A stretch of DNA of 64,000 nt from Chitinophaga pinensis DSM 2588 (GTDB taxonomy: Bacteria; Bacteroidota; Bacteroidia; Chitinophagales; Chitinophagaceae): NCBI RefSeq assembly GCF_000024005.1, contig NC_013132.1:5140001-5204000 (forward strand). Direction: 5' to 3'. The stretch's first letter is position 1. Every line of letters starts with the position of its first letter. The translations under genes and the position numbers were made by a program. The notes beneath the pieces were generated by a model. It searched no databases, was not told the DNA's origin, and worked only from the letters and a program-made list of their open reading frames with translations. Positions 19,873 through 29,828 of this stretch are shown here, one piece after another.

Positions 19873-20342
19873 TTTCCATTACCTCCTTCCCGCTGCATTT
19901 GTGCGGCTAAGTGAATAGCCCTTCTTATACGGGGATAGGTGCCGCAGCGGCAAATATTCCCGGACATTGCGTTGTCAATGTCTTCATCTGTTGGATTCGG
20001 ATTTTCTCTCAATAATACTGCTGCAGACATAATTTGTCCGGACTGGCAATAGCCGCATTGCGGTACATCGATTTCCAGCCATGCTTTCTGCAGGTAATTG
20101 GTCGGATCTGCGGATAGTCCTTCAATCGTAGTGACTTCTTTCCCGACGGCTCTTGACACCAGTGTCACACATGAACGTACTGCTTCTCCATCCAAATGCA
20201 CGGTACAGGCGCCACATTGCGCCATTCCGCAACCGAACTTGGTACCAGTCAATCCCAGTACATCCCTTAATGCCCATAATAATGGCATGTCAGGGCTGGC
20301 GTCCACTGAATACTCTTTCTGGTTGATTTTAAGCTTAACCAT
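19869..20342 (-). CDS. 2Fe-2S subunit of the molybdenum hydroxylase (IorA type)
   Basis: A 157-residue small subunit with two 2Fe-2S clusters. The plant-ferredoxin-like cluster uses Cys38, 43, 46 and 58 (CGMAQCGAC plus C), and the second uses Cys96, 99, 131 and 133 (CGYC and CRC). There is no signal peptide; it probably travels to the periplasm with the Tat-exported large subunit, as is known for this family. It is the first gene of the leftward operon of about 9 kb that runs through the cytochrome, maturation genes, regulator and TonB receptor. Confidence 0.94.
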   Translation of the reverse strand: MVKLKINQKEYSVDASPDMPLLWALRDVLGLTGTKFGCGMAQCGACTVHLDGEAVRSCVTLVSRAVGKEVTTIEGLSADPTNYLQKAWLEIDVPQCGYCQSGQIMSAAVLLRENPNPTDEDIDNAMSGNICRCGTYPRIRRAIHLAAQMQREGGNGK

Positions 20343-20718
20343 AAAGAATTGCTTTTCTGTAAATAATAGATCTAAATAGGTTGACGTACGGCAGGGGGAT
20401 TGACAGCGAATAAACCCGCATACGGTGTAATAGTACCGCAGGCTTCCTTATGGGTAATCCTTATCAAACTTGACCTTTGCTTCCTGAATCGTTAACGTTT
20501 AAAAGCAAATTTAGTTCGAAGCGGGCTTATGAGAATTGTAATATTCAAACAGATAACTATAAATTTCAAAGTTTAGTGAAGAGGTATATGGCTTATAACA
20601 GTGTGTTCGTTATGTTTTTAAGGAAATAACGACAGGTTGTATGGTTGTAAAAATCAAACTTAATGGTGGTAATTGGATTGCTTAAATAAGGGATGTTTCG
20701 TTTAGGTGAAGGAGTGGT
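20343..20718. other. Upstream region of the molybdenum operon
   Basis: No gene is visible in these 376 bases. On the leftward strand TAAATTTG (at 20506-20513 as CAAATTTA) fits the -7 consensus TAnnTTTG, but no -33 element is found at the proper distance and the leader would be about 160 bases. I see no ModE-type operator or riboswitch that I can defend. Confidence 0.25.
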
Positions 20719-20757
20719 TCTCTGCGATGATTAGTTAAATAGTCATCATCGCAGAGA
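20719..20757. repeat. 12-bp inverted repeat (hairpin)
   Basis: TCTCTGCGATGA at 20719-20730 is followed after 15 bases by its exact complement TCATCGCAGAGA at 20746-20757. It lies between the immunity-gene end and the start region of the molybdenum operon. It may be a secondary terminator for the RHS unit or a structured leader; there is no U-run on either side. Confidence 0.55.
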
Positions 20758-20773
20758 TGGAGTATTGGTTATG

Positions 20774-20809
20774 GCTTATCAGGACGATGGATTCATCGAC
20801 CCGATAAGC
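20774..20809 (-). terminator. Hairpin directly after the immunity gene
   Basis: GCTTATC (20774-20780) pairs with GATAAGC (20803-20809), with an inner 5-bp stem CGATG/CATCG. It begins one base beyond the stop codon of the leftward immunity gene. There is no U-run, so it could be a Rho-dependent end or a 3' stabilising hairpin rather than a classic terminator. Confidence 0.45.
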
Positions 20810-20810
20810 G

Positions 20811-21140
20811 TTAAAAATAAAAGTATACGCCGGTGTCTCGTTGAAGGGCCTCTTGGAAGAGGTTTTTTATTTGCTTCAGTTTGTCAGTTGCTACAGGTAT
20901 ATCAAAAATCTTACTGTCAAGAACCAATTGAAGTTTATATTTCTCCCGAATAGCATCGTCCTCGTAAACATCTATCAAGGAATTAGTCATCTCGTTGATT
21001 AGATGAAAAATACCTGCATCCCACAATTCCTTAAATTCGGCATTATCAAATGAAATAATAATTAATTGTTCTGGAGTTGCTTCATCCGTATCTAACAGAA
21101 TATCAGCTTCTCTATCTTTCGGTACTATTATACTTCTCAT
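20811..21140 (-). CDS. Probable immunity protein for the RHS toxin
   Basis: A 109-residue acidic protein, MRSIIVPKDREAD to the end TGVYFYF, with no signal peptide or membrane segment. The ATG at 21140 lies 10 bases beyond the stop of the RHS gene; an earlier in-frame ATG at 21218 would overlap the toxin and is less likely. Position right after a variable toxin tip, small size and acidity are the usual marks of a polymorphic-toxin immunity gene. No family is recognised. The gene is visibly richer in A and T than the RHS core, as expected for an exchangeable cassette. Confidence 0.7.
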   Translation of the reverse strand: MRSIIVPKDREADILLDTDEATPEQLIIISFDNAEFKELWDAGIFHLINEMTNSLIDVYEDDAIREKYKLQLVLDSKIFDIPVATDKLKQIKNLFQEALQRDTGVYFYF

Positions 21141-21150
21141 ATGTTTAAAA

Positions 21151-24100
21151 TTAGTCAACGTTTCTAAAATGTGTAGCTTGATTATATTCTCCCTTTGATC
21201 TTCCCATCTGCTTTCCATTAACTATTTTATTATTTGGTAGTGTCCCATTCCAATCGAGATAGACTCTTTGCCCTTTTATCTTCGTGTCCTGTATTCGAAA
21301 ATAATTTCCCCCTTTATCATATACTATCTGTACTCCAGTTTCTTTGTTAACAAAAAGTGTTTTCCCTCCTGTTTCACTCGCCACACCTTCAGCCCCTGGC
21401 GCAAACTTCTCAATAGCCTCTTTCAAACTTGCACTCTCCCAACCTCCTCCATATTCTGCCGCCCTACCCGCGCCATCCAACTTCCCCGACATCTTCACCC
21501 CCATTTCCCCTTCTACTGCCACCTTCCCTCCTGTTCCACCTGCCTTCGACGTCGCCACAAATTCCTCTACTGCAAATGCCGCACCTTTCAGTTCTAAACC
21601 TCCCAGGCCAGTAATTGCTGCCAGGGGATTCTCTCTCAGTTCTTTATAAATCAGTTGTGGAGTAGTCGTTCCGGTAGCTATTCGACCTTTAAAATTCTCT
21701 ACTCCTTTATTAACCGCATTCCGGACGACCGCCATATTCTCCTTCCGGTTCTCGGCAGTCACTCTGAATAGCGTGTTCGCCATTATATTGGCTAAAGCCC
21801 CTAATGTCTTAAAGACTCCTTTTATAGGTATGGGTTCATCTCCCAGCAGATCGCTGTAACGCATCGGGTTATTGAAATTCGAAGCATAAGGTGACCATGC
21901 CTCCATGTTTTCAATCTTTGGGTCAATCTGTTTCCATCTGCCGGTCTGTGGGTCTAATGTTCGGTAGAATGCGTCATATTCGTTCAGGTCAAGATCCGTA
22001 TTAAACTCGATACCATTGTATAGTTTTTTATTTACTGGATATGCATTTTCTTTTATCGCAGAAGAACTGATACCAGCCATGATAAGCCCGAACGGATAGT
22101 AATGCGTTTCTTCTAACAACGAACTACTGATTCGTGTAACTGTCAGATTATCAAAGTATACATCCCGTGCACTTTCATTGCTGGTATAAATATAAATATA
22201 TCCGCTCTTTTGTATCCGCATTGAAGGCGATACCAGCGTTTGTAAGACATCTGTTGTACGTTGTACCTGTTTCGCGCCTGCATTCTGACCGACAAGACTG
22301 AACTGTTCATCAAATGCGGCAAAGCATAGATAAACCTTTGGATTATCTGGTAGATTTTCTGCAGGATCTTTTTCTTTTAGCTGTGTGTAGATATCGCTAC
22401 TGATACCTGCGGAGAACGGGATATCCTCCTGCAGATTATACTTTGTGTTATTTTCCGCGTTGCCACTCAACGCATGTAACAAAGCGGCCGCCATCCCGTC
22501 TGCATTTACGCTGTTTCTTGAAGCGCCCTGATCTTTCAGAAAGGCCCTCACACCTATCTGAATACTGTCTCCTGCCATTACGCGCAGTACTAAAGCCGGA
22601 CCTATCTTTTGCCCGTTTACCGCATTCAGTCTGGCGACATAAGCATTCGCCGCTGTCGTTTTATCTTCAGGATAGCCAACAGGTTTACTACTACGTGTCT
22701 GTTCTATATTACTGAAAATCGCATTTTCTTTTGCGGCGACTGCCGTTTCCATAGTGGCCCGGTAGATTGTCGTGTCACGCCTGGTGCCAAGCACCATCCG
22801 AACGTTACCCAGATTATCCCTGATGAAATAGTCTATTGTATACCGAACCGGCTTACCTGATTGATAGATGGGTCTTATACGTCCTTCTTCCTGGGTGATG
22901 AATCGCAGCGTGTCTTGTTCATATTGAAAACCATTGATATAATTCGTTACACGGAACTGGTGTGGTACTACGCTTGTATCGGATACCATTTTTGCCAGCA
23001 GATCACGCTGACCTGCAGCATAGAGGTTATAGATGGCTGCCTTCCTGTTTTTCGCCAGGAGAATGGCTGGTAACTGCTGGTAGTTATACAATACGGTGTC
23101 GACGGATTTGTTCCTGTCTTTGGCCACATTTCCGTTAGAATCATACCAGTAATCCTGTACTTCCCGGTTGTCCTGTTCATGGAAGTCGCCTAAAATACTG
23201 GTTGGATCATTGGCCTTGTCGGTGACGAAGCTCAAGCGGTTGCTATTTGCAAAATAATCATATTTCAGACTGTCAATGGTCCTGATAGTCAATCCGTTCA
23301 AGCCCTTTTGATTCATCGATAATATATTTCCTGCTACGTCGTATGTTAGTCCGCTAACGGAAAAATCGACTTTTTCGTTTGTCCATAAGCTACTGCTGAT
23401 TTGTTGTGTGAAGCTTGCATATGTTAAACGGTCTATTTTGTCATACCCCATACCATACGCGCGGGCGATACCATCAGCGCCGCTTTTCCATTTAATGCCG
23501 GCGATATTACCGGTATATGAGATGCTGTCAAAACCATCATCGTAACAATATTCTTGTCCGAACCAGTTAGTAGTGGAATTGGGAGTATTTACAAATTGTC
23601 CGTTAATGGACTTCAACCACCCTCTTATATTATATTCATATTGCAATGTTTCCAATTGCGTATTCACTCCTGTCACATCGAGCCTTTTTGTACGCAGTCG
23701 CCCCAATTCATCATACGTATTAACAGCAATTGTTCGCTCATTCGCCAGGTCATCATTGATCCGTTTTTTGATGGAATCCAGTCTGCCCCTGGCATCATAA
23801 TCAAACATAGTGAGTACGGTCGTCTGCGGCGTCAATACGCTGCGTGGATTCGTATGTCGCAGATAGGTACTGAGTATTTTCCCACGGAAGTCGTAGCGGC
23901 TACTGGCAACGTCCTTTCCACCAGCCATATTATTGGCAATCGTCTGAATAATACGCCCTTTATGATCATAGTAAACGGAAGAGGTAATAAACTGGTCCGT
24001 CGCTTCTACACGGACGCGCTTCCCTGTCGCCAGCCCCTTTGTTTTACTACTGGCTAAATCAGGCAGGACTTCTGCATATAGGTTGGCTCCGGCGGGTAAC

Positions 24101-25431
24101 TTAGAGAGATCGGCAATTGTATATGCCTGTCTGTCCGGGAAATTATATGTATCGTAATACGTATACGTCAGCAGCCGGATTTGCCCAGCGTTGACAAAAG
24201 CAAAGGTATCCTGCTTTCCGGGGGATATCAGATCAATACGTCGCTGTAATGTAGTTCTGTTATCCCCAAGATTGACCAATCCGGTTTTCAGTTCCCTGTT
24301 CAACTGATCATACCAGCAGACATGCCATTGCCCCATGATGCGCATAATACCATCTCTGCTGGCCACCAGTCTGTCGCGTTTATCATAGACCATCTCAACA
24401 CTGTCCGCGCCAGGCATCTTCCTGACGATCATACGTGATCGATTGTCATACCGGTATATAAAACACAATTCACTTGCTATTGTAGTGGAGAGTGTCCAGT
24501 TTCCCCGGAGAATATCTGTAGCTTTGGGCGGGATTACAAAGCGCAGATTGCCAATGTTGTCGTATATGTAATAGGTGCAAAGCCATCCCATGTGTGAGCT
24601 TCCCGGGTTGGCGGACAGCTGTGTTTTTGTCAGGATGATAAGTTCTTCCAGATCCCGGTAAGTGATTGTCTGCACGCCGGCTTCATTGACCGTCACTTCT
24701 TTATAGAGACATCCGCCATTGTATATGCTATTGCTCACTGGCATTGTCGTTCCGGGAGACAGCCGCCAGCACCGCACAGAGTCATTTATCGTATTAATAA
24801 GATACTGTTGTTTTACAGGGTGGTTACCGCCTTCTTTTGCCCAGGTATTCCCGGGCGACCATGTCTGTATTTCCCTGTTTAACGGTGATGGTTCGTATAA
24901 GGTCTGTGAATAATAAATGCTGTCAGCGCCTGTTCCGGGAGACAAACCGATATCTCTGTAAAACGCTTGTTGCTCGCTGAATGGTGTTTGTTTAAACTGC
25001 CCGTTTTGCGCCCCTGCTTTCTGCGTATAAGGCAGATAATCAAACTGCTCTCTGCCAAAGGCATCATACACATAGGGCATAATCAGGTCTTTCCCCATGG
25101 AACTGGCCTGCTTGTCGACCGTCTGTAACAGGCGCCCCAACCCATCGAAATACCGGGTTTCCAAGCTGACTTCTGCCACTGTCCTGGACGGCGAAATTAC
25201 CTGAGCCGGATCAGTAAATGGACGGGAAGGCGTCCAGCTACGTATGCTGTTTATCGTCGTCAATGAATAAGCCGGAGGCAAGGGTACAGGCTTTGCAACC
25301 GGCACACGAGTAGCAGCCGGCTTGTTCTGCGCCAATAAATATGGGCTGGCTATTACCGCCAATATTGACGTCAGTATCATCACACACAATAACCGCGTGA
25401 TGGGTGTACAAATAATGGTTCTTAGCTGCAT
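21151..25431 (-). CDS. RHS polymorphic toxin with DUF6443 N-terminus
   Basis: A 1426-residue secreted RHS protein. A signal peptide (about 1-35, cut near YLLAQ) is followed by a proline-rich linker and the DUF6443 region (ETRYFDGLGRLLQTV, YDAFGREQFDYLPY). Many YD-type repeats follow, then the RHS core (HYYPFGLIMAG, YDAFYRTLDPQTGRWKQIDP, NPMRYSDLLGDEP near 1200). The last 226 residues replace the core with a variable tip: a linker with Gly/Ala-rich stretches, then about 95 residues ending GRSKGEYNQATHFRNVD. That ending, with YFRIQD and YLDWNG before it, resembles C-terminal nuclease-type toxins of polymorphic systems, but I cannot name the family. An immunity gene follows at once. Confidence 0.9.
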   Translation of the reverse strand: MQLRTIICTPITRLLCVMILTSILAVIASPYLLAQNKPAATRVPVAKPVPLPPAYSLTTINSIRSWTPSRPFTDPAQVISPSRTVAEVSLETRYFDGLGRLLQTVDKQASSMGKDLIMPYVYDAFGREQFDYLPYTQKAGAQNGQFKQTPFSEQQAFYRDIGLSPGTGADSIYYSQTLYEPSPLNREIQTWSPGNTWAKEGGNHPVKQQYLINTINDSVRCWRLSPGTTMPVSNSIYNGGCLYKEVTVNEAGVQTITYRDLEELIILTKTQLSANPGSSHMGWLCTYYIYDNIGNLRFVIPPKATDILRGNWTLSTTIASELCFIYRYDNRSRMIVRKMPGADSVEMVYDKRDRLVASRDGIMRIMGQWHVCWYDQLNRELKTGLVNLGDNRTTLQRRIDLISPGKQDTFAFVNAGQIRLLTYTYYDTYNFPDRQAYTIADLSKLPAGANLYAEVLPDLASSKTKGLATGKRVRVEATDQFITSSVYYDHKGRIIQTIANNMAGGKDVASSRYDFRGKILSTYLRHTNPRSVLTPQTTVLTMFDYDARGRLDSIKKRINDDLANERTIAVNTYDELGRLRTKRLDVTGVNTQLETLQYEYNIRGWLKSINGQFVNTPNSTTNWFGQEYCYDDGFDSISYTGNIAGIKWKSGADGIARAYGMGYDKIDRLTYASFTQQISSSLWTNEKVDFSVSGLTYDVAGNILSMNQKGLNGLTIRTIDSLKYDYFANSNRLSFVTDKANDPTSILGDFHEQDNREVQDYWYDSNGNVAKDRNKSVDTVLYNYQQLPAILLAKNRKAAIYNLYAAGQRDLLAKMVSDTSVVPHQFRVTNYINGFQYEQDTLRFITQEEGRIRPIYQSGKPVRYTIDYFIRDNLGNVRMVLGTRRDTTIYRATMETAVAAKENAIFSNIEQTRSSKPVGYPEDKTTAANAYVARLNAVNGQKIGPALVLRVMAGDSIQIGVRAFLKDQGASRNSVNADGMAAALLHALSGNAENNTKYNLQEDIPFSAGISSDIYTQLKEKDPAENLPDNPKVYLCFAAFDEQFSLVGQNAGAKQVQRTTDVLQTLVSPSMRIQKSGYIYIYTSNESARDVYFDNLTVTRISSSLLEETHYYPFGLIMAGISSSAIKENAYPVNKKLYNGIEFNTDLDLNEYDAFYRTLDPQTGRWKQIDPKIENMEAWSPYASNFNNPMRYSDLLGDEPIPIKGVFKTLGALANIMANTLFRVTAENRKENMAVVRNAVNKGVENFKGRIATGTTTPQLIYKELRENPLAAITGLGGLELKGAAFAVEEFVATSKAGGTGGKVAVEGEMGVKMSGKLDGAGRAAEYGGGWESASLKEAIEKFAPGAEGVASETGGKTLFVNKETGVQIVYDKGGNYFRIQDTKIKGQRVYLDWNGTLPNNKIVNGKQMGRSKGEYNQATHFRNVD

Positions 25432-25596
25432 AGAAAAAGCAGATTGGTAACTAACAATGGTTAATAAATAAGTCCCTTGAAAACGGGATTAACAATATAG
25501 GTAATGGTATGGTCGTGTCATAAGTACAAAGCAATGGTGTAATGAAAACGAAATAACGCAATCTTTTGCAGAAAAAAGTTAATGCGAGGTTAATAT

Positions 25597-25633
25597 GAAA
25601 AAAAGGTGGTGAAATTCAGATATCACCACCTTT
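25597..25633 (-). terminator. Rho-independent terminator
   Basis: On the leftward strand an 11-bp perfect stem, AAAGGTGGTGA/TCACCACCTTT (arms at 25602-25612 and 25623-25633), is followed by a run of T. It lies 8 bases beyond the stop codon of the NAD(P)-binding gene and separates it from the RHS gene downstream. Confidence 0.85.
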
Positions 25634-25641
25634 CTTATGCG

Positions 25642-26319
25642 TTATTGAACGCCCATGTGTGCCTTCCCTGCCGCAATAATGTCTTTTCCCTCCAGAACCC
25701 GGGTTTTATATCCCTGTAATGTGACCTGCATCATGCCATGGGCCAGTTCTTTCATTGTACAAAAGCCTCCCGGAGCCAGGAATCTTCCAATCGGGAACAG
25801 CCAGTTGATATACTTATAAAATTTATGTACATACTGTTGCCCCTCCAGTTTTTTGATAAAACCGGGTCGAAAAGCGAAGGCTGCTTTAAAAGGCAGTTTC
25901 ATCAGATCGTTTTCTGTTTTTCCTTTTACTCTGGCCCAGTGCATCCTGCTTTTCTCTGCAGAATCGGTACCCCCGCCTGACACATAACAAAACGTCATAT
26001 CACTATTAAGTTCACTCAATACATCCGCCACATGTAGTGTCAACGTATAGGTAAGCCGGTAATAGGTCTCCTGGTCCATGCCCACTGAAGATACGCCCAG
26101 GCAGAAATAACAGGCATTATATCCAACCAGCTGCATACGGATAGGCGACAGATTAAAGAAATCCTGGTGAATAATCTCCTTTAATTTGGTGTGCGTAACA
26201 CCACATGTCTTCCGGCTGATCACCAGCACAGATTCTACATCAGGATTTTGCAGACATTCCAGCAACACGCCTTCTCCTACCATTCCTGTCGCACCTGTAA
26301 TAATGGCTTTTATTTTCAT
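25642..26319 (-). CDS. NAD(P)-binding Rossmann-fold protein, atypical SDR
   Basis: A 225-residue cytoplasmic protein. The ATG at 26319 (MKIKAIITGATGMVGEGV) is preferred over an upstream in-frame start because it places the dinucleotide-binding glycine motif TGATGMVGEG at residues 8-17, as in the epimerase/NmrA-like SDR group. Later segments SGGGTDS and AFRPGFI match the small Bacteroidota NAD-dependent epimerase-like proteins. The substrate is unknown. A strong terminator follows and an unrelated RHS gene diverges on the other side, so it stands alone. Confidence 0.82.
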   Translation of the reverse strand: MKIKAIITGATGMVGEGVLLECLQNPDVESVLVISRKTCGVTHTKLKEIIHQDFFNLSPIRMQLVGYNACYFCLGVSSVGMDQETYYRLTYTLTLHVADVLSELNSDMTFCYVSGGGTDSAEKSRMHWARVKGKTENDLMKLPFKAAFAFRPGFIKKLEGQQYVHKFYKYINWLFPIGRFLAPGGFCTMKELAHGMMQVTLQGYKTRVLEGKDIIAAGKAHMGVQ

Positions 26320-26536
26320 CAGCAGCAAGATAGTATAAATCGGCAAAGGTCATTCACATCGGATTAACGTTTTCGTAATAAAAAATTCCCTTATTTCGCT
26401 ATCGTACTGTTTCAGCACCGCATTTTGTTATCCTATGAAACAGCTGCACGATTTTTCTAAACCATATTGCTTGTTAACACCCTGGGCCATTGTGCACAGG
26501 TTAACCGCATCACATTAAAGTTCCGTAAGGATTGTT

Positions 26537-29500
26537 ATGTTTACTGTTTGTTCATTTCACCGGAAATGGTGTTTCCTTTTATTATTGGTAACTGGCACCT
26601 GCTACAGCTATGCACAGGAACGGTCTTCTTTTGACATGACAGCGCCAACGACTGTCTATAAGCCATCTTCTACTGCCAGCGAACTGGTTAAAGTCACCGA
26701 TATTCCAGTCAGTACATACAGTGGTACGGCCAACATCAGCTTTCCGTTGGCTGTCATTCAATCAGGTGCGCTTCGTCATCCGATCACGCTGAATTATACG
26801 GGCGGTGGCGGGATTCCTGTTGATCAGGAAGGTAATTGGGTCGGATTAGGCTGGGATCTTTCCGTAGGTGGCGTCATCACCAGGTCTGCGATGGGAAAGA
26901 ATGATGAACTGGTTACCACACCGGGTTATACTGCCGCCGCTAAGTCAACAAAACTGCCGCTGTATACGGATGCTAATCCCGGTAGCTGGCTCAATAGTCT
27001 TAGTACCTGTAATAAAAAAGATATAGGAGAAGGACGTGTTGATCTCTCACCGGATATCTATTTTCTCAATTTTGGCGGGCATACGGCGAAAATGTTCTTT
27101 GATAAGAACGGGCAGGTTTTCTTCTCTCCATTCAAAACATGGCGATTAGCAGGTAATCAGACAGCCGGTTTTACCATCACTACAGAAGATGGCAACAGGT
27201 ATGAATTCAGGAACATAGAACATTCATCTACCAGTTCGGAGACTTATCCGGGAGATGCAATAAGTGTGAATGCAGGCAATTCCGCATGGTTTCTTACGAG
27301 AATAGTCTCTGCTACATTACGGGACAGCATCACTTTCAATTATACGCCGCTGACATACACTTATGAAGATGGCCTACCCTCCTATACCGTGTATGATCTG
27401 TTGCCAGGACAAAGCAATTCCCCCTGTTCCGGGGGAGGTTTCATGGATACGCACAGAGAGAGCTATACACTGAATTATCAGACATTACATACGCATGTAT
27501 TGAATAGCATTACTTATAACGGCGGGAAAATACAACTTACCAGGAGCAGTGATCGCAAAGATGTCAATTCAGGTAATAAGTATAGATTAATGGGTCTGGA
27601 AATCTTCACAGCCAGCTACGCCGGATTTACACTATATAAAAAGTTTCTTTTCAATCAGCAGTATACAAATGCCACGAAATCAGACCCTTTGAGTAAACGA
27701 ATGCTGTTATCTTCCTTTTATGAAACAGGTGGGACTGACACGTTAAAGTATCTCTTTTCATACATAGATCCGGAGACATTGCCGGCTAAGCAATCAATGT
27801 CACAGGATCACTGGGGATATTTCAACGGGAAAAATAACGGGACGCTAATACCTGCTTATGATGATAATATGGGGAATGTTTTAGCGGGAGCTAACCGTGA
27901 ACCGGATTCCGTTTATATGCAGAAAGGATTGCTGCAAACAATCACTTATCCTACCGGTGGCGTAGCAACGTTTGACTATGAACCTCACCGATATTCGTAC
28001 TATAATGCACAATACCAGTATTTGCCGCGGCGAACGGATTCAGTTATGACTGATGCCGCTCTCACCGCTAATACAAACTTTATCGGAACAACAACAGGGA
28101 AAGCGGCCGACACCGTAATGATTGTAGTGCCTGATATCGTCGGACAAAAAACAACGATTACCTACTTTGTAAAAGGGAAGATCGCTGGTGATGCACTGGC
28201 GGAAGTATTGGTCTATGACGCCAACTGGCGCTTAAAAGCGGCGGCCGGAGACTCGCGTAATCAGACACTTACGATGGCACTTACATTAAACAGCGGACAA
28301 CGTTACTATCTGATCGCACGGCGGGACCTGGCTACCGAACAGGCCAGGATAAGTGTGTACTATAAGAAATACAACTATATGCCTGCCGCCCCTGTGTATA
28401 GCAAGATGGCGGGTGGCAATAGAATAAAACGTATTACACTGTTTGATGGGGTTAGTCATCGTAATGATATTGTCAGGCGTTACCAATATATGCTCAATGA
28501 CAGTATCTCGTCCGGCATACTACTGGATCTGCCTAAATATGAGGATGTTACATTTACCGCTTACTATTGTAATGTTTCCACTTCAGAAGGCGGCGGACAA
28601 CCATATAAAACAGGTGATCTGTCCTATTTTACCAGGTATTCTACTTCCTTAAATTCCCTCGGACGAACGCAGGGATCTCCTGTGGGTTATTCCAAAGTAA
28701 GTATACTCAGCGGGGAACGCGGAGAAAATGGCCGGGAAGATTTCTTCTATACCATCACCGGCTTGTATGATGAAGGCGGCAATGGGTATCCCTATGCGCC
28801 TAAATCCAGCAAAGAAGACCTGAGAGGGTTATTGCTGGCGCATAAAATCTATAATGCGGCAGGTACAATTCTTAAGGCTACGATGAATGAATACGCACTG
28901 AACAATGCGGGTGGAAATGCAAATTTTGCCTGGATATGGGGCGCGAAGATCGGTATCCGTAAATCAGATGGCTATCCGACTACTATCTGCCCGGAAGGTA
29001 GTAAATGGAGCTTTATTGGTAGCATGTATAAAATCTGCCAATACTGGCCAATATTGCGTTCCAGAACGGACAGCACTTATGATAACAACGGGAATGTATT
29101 GGTCAGCAAAGTAAGCTATCAATATGATCCATATAACCTACAGGTAATCAATGAGACATCCACTAACAGCGATCAGCGTGTCCTATCCAAAACATATAAG
29201 TATCCTCTTGACTTTCGGGGTATAGCGGTATATGATAGTATGCTTGCCAGGAATATCCAGCATGAGAAAATAGAAACGATCGTTAAGCGTGATAATGTGC
29301 AGATTTATAGGGAAAAAACCAACTTCGGGTTCTTTCATACTTTCATAGCACCAGCTTCAAAAGAGTTGATCTATGGTGATGATCCAATGGAAAGCCGCCT
29401 GCAGTTTGTCCGGTATGATACTGATGCTCATTTACTGGAGCAGGCGAAAACGGAAGATGTACCTGAAGTATATCTATGGGGGTATCGTAATGAGTTTCCG

Positions 29501-29815
29501 GTGGCCCGCATAGTCGGCGCCACATATGGCGAGGTAATCAAACTTGTAAATGCCAGCGTACTTAATAATCCGGTCTCTGATCAGGCACTACGGGATGAAA
29601 TTAATAAGATCAGGACGGCCTTTGCAGATAACAGTACACAGGTGTATACGTATACCTATTCTCCACAGGCAGGTGTGACTAGTGAAACTGATCCTGCCGG
29701 ACGGGTAACATATTATCAATATGACAGTTTTCAACGGCTGGCAACGTTAAAAGATGTTGACGGGAATATTATCAAACACTTTGATTACAGATACCAGCAT
29801 CCTGTTAGTCAGTGA
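26537..29815 (+). CDS. RHS-type secreted protein without core or toxin tip
   Basis: A 1092-residue secreted protein. The signal peptide (about 1-26, cut at CYSYAQ) is followed by an SpvB/RHS-shell-like start (STYSGTANISFPLAVIQSG, LNYTGGGGIPVDQEGNWVGLGWDLSVGG), a long beta-rich body, and near the end a single clear YD repeat region (TDPAGRVTYYQYDSFQRLATLKDVDGNIIKHFDYRY). It stops before any RHS core or toxin. In related Bacteroidota such proteins are often encoded directly upstream of DUF6443 RHS toxins, in the same direction; here the toxin is on the opposite strand 1.1 kb away. It may form the shell partner of that toxin. Confidence 0.82.
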   Translation: MFTVCSFHRKWCFLLLLVTGTCYSYAQERSSFDMTAPTTVYKPSSTASELVKVTDIPVSTYSGTANISFPLAVIQSGALRHPITLNYTGGGGIPVDQEGNWVGLGWDLSVGGVITRSAMGKNDELVTTPGYTAAAKSTKLPLYTDANPGSWLNSLSTCNKKDIGEGRVDLSPDIYFLNFGGHTAKMFFDKNGQVFFSPFKTWRLAGNQTAGFTITTEDGNRYEFRNIEHSSTSSETYPGDAISVNAGNSAWFLTRIVSATLRDSITFNYTPLTYTYEDGLPSYTVYDLLPGQSNSPCSGGGFMDTHRESYTLNYQTLHTHVLNSITYNGGKIQLTRSSDRKDVNSGNKYRLMGLEIFTASYAGFTLYKKFLFNQQYTNATKSDPLSKRMLLSSFYETGGTDTLKYLFSYIDPETLPAKQSMSQDHWGYFNGKNNGTLIPAYDDNMGNVLAGANREPDSVYMQKGLLQTITYPTGGVATFDYEPHRYSYYNAQYQYLPRRTDSVMTDAALTANTNFIGTTTGKAADTVMIVVPDIVGQKTTITYFVKGKIAGDALAEVLVYDANWRLKAAAGDSRNQTLTMALTLNSGQRYYLIARRDLATEQARISVYYKKYNYMPAAPVYSKMAGGNRIKRITLFDGVSHRNDIVRRYQYMLNDSISSGILLDLPKYEDVTFTAYYCNVSTSEGGGQPYKTGDLSYFTRYSTSLNSLGRTQGSPVGYSKVSILSGERGENGREDFFYTITGLYDEGGNGYPYAPKSSKEDLRGLLLAHKIYNAAGTILKATMNEYALNNAGGNANFAWIWGAKIGIRKSDGYPTTICPEGSKWSFIGSMYKICQYWPILRSRTDSTYDNNGNVLVSKVSYQYDPYNLQVINETSTNSDQRVLSKTYKYPLDFRGIAVYDSMLARNIQHEKIETIVKRDNVQIYREKTNFGFFHTFIAPASKELIYGDDPMESRLQFVRYDTDAHLLEQAKTEDVPEVYLWGYRNEFPVARIVGATYGEVIKLVNASVLNNPVSDQALRDEINKIRTAFADNSTQVYTYTYSPQAGVTSETDPAGRVTYYQYDSFQRLATLKDVDGNIIKHFDYRYQHPVSQ

Positions 29816-29828
29816 TATCTCAAATACA

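Noticed and set aside
20343..20718. Molybdenum cofactor riboswitch upstream of the hydroxylase operon
   Set aside because: I could not fold a structure with the known conserved elements; only unrelated short inverted repeats are visible.
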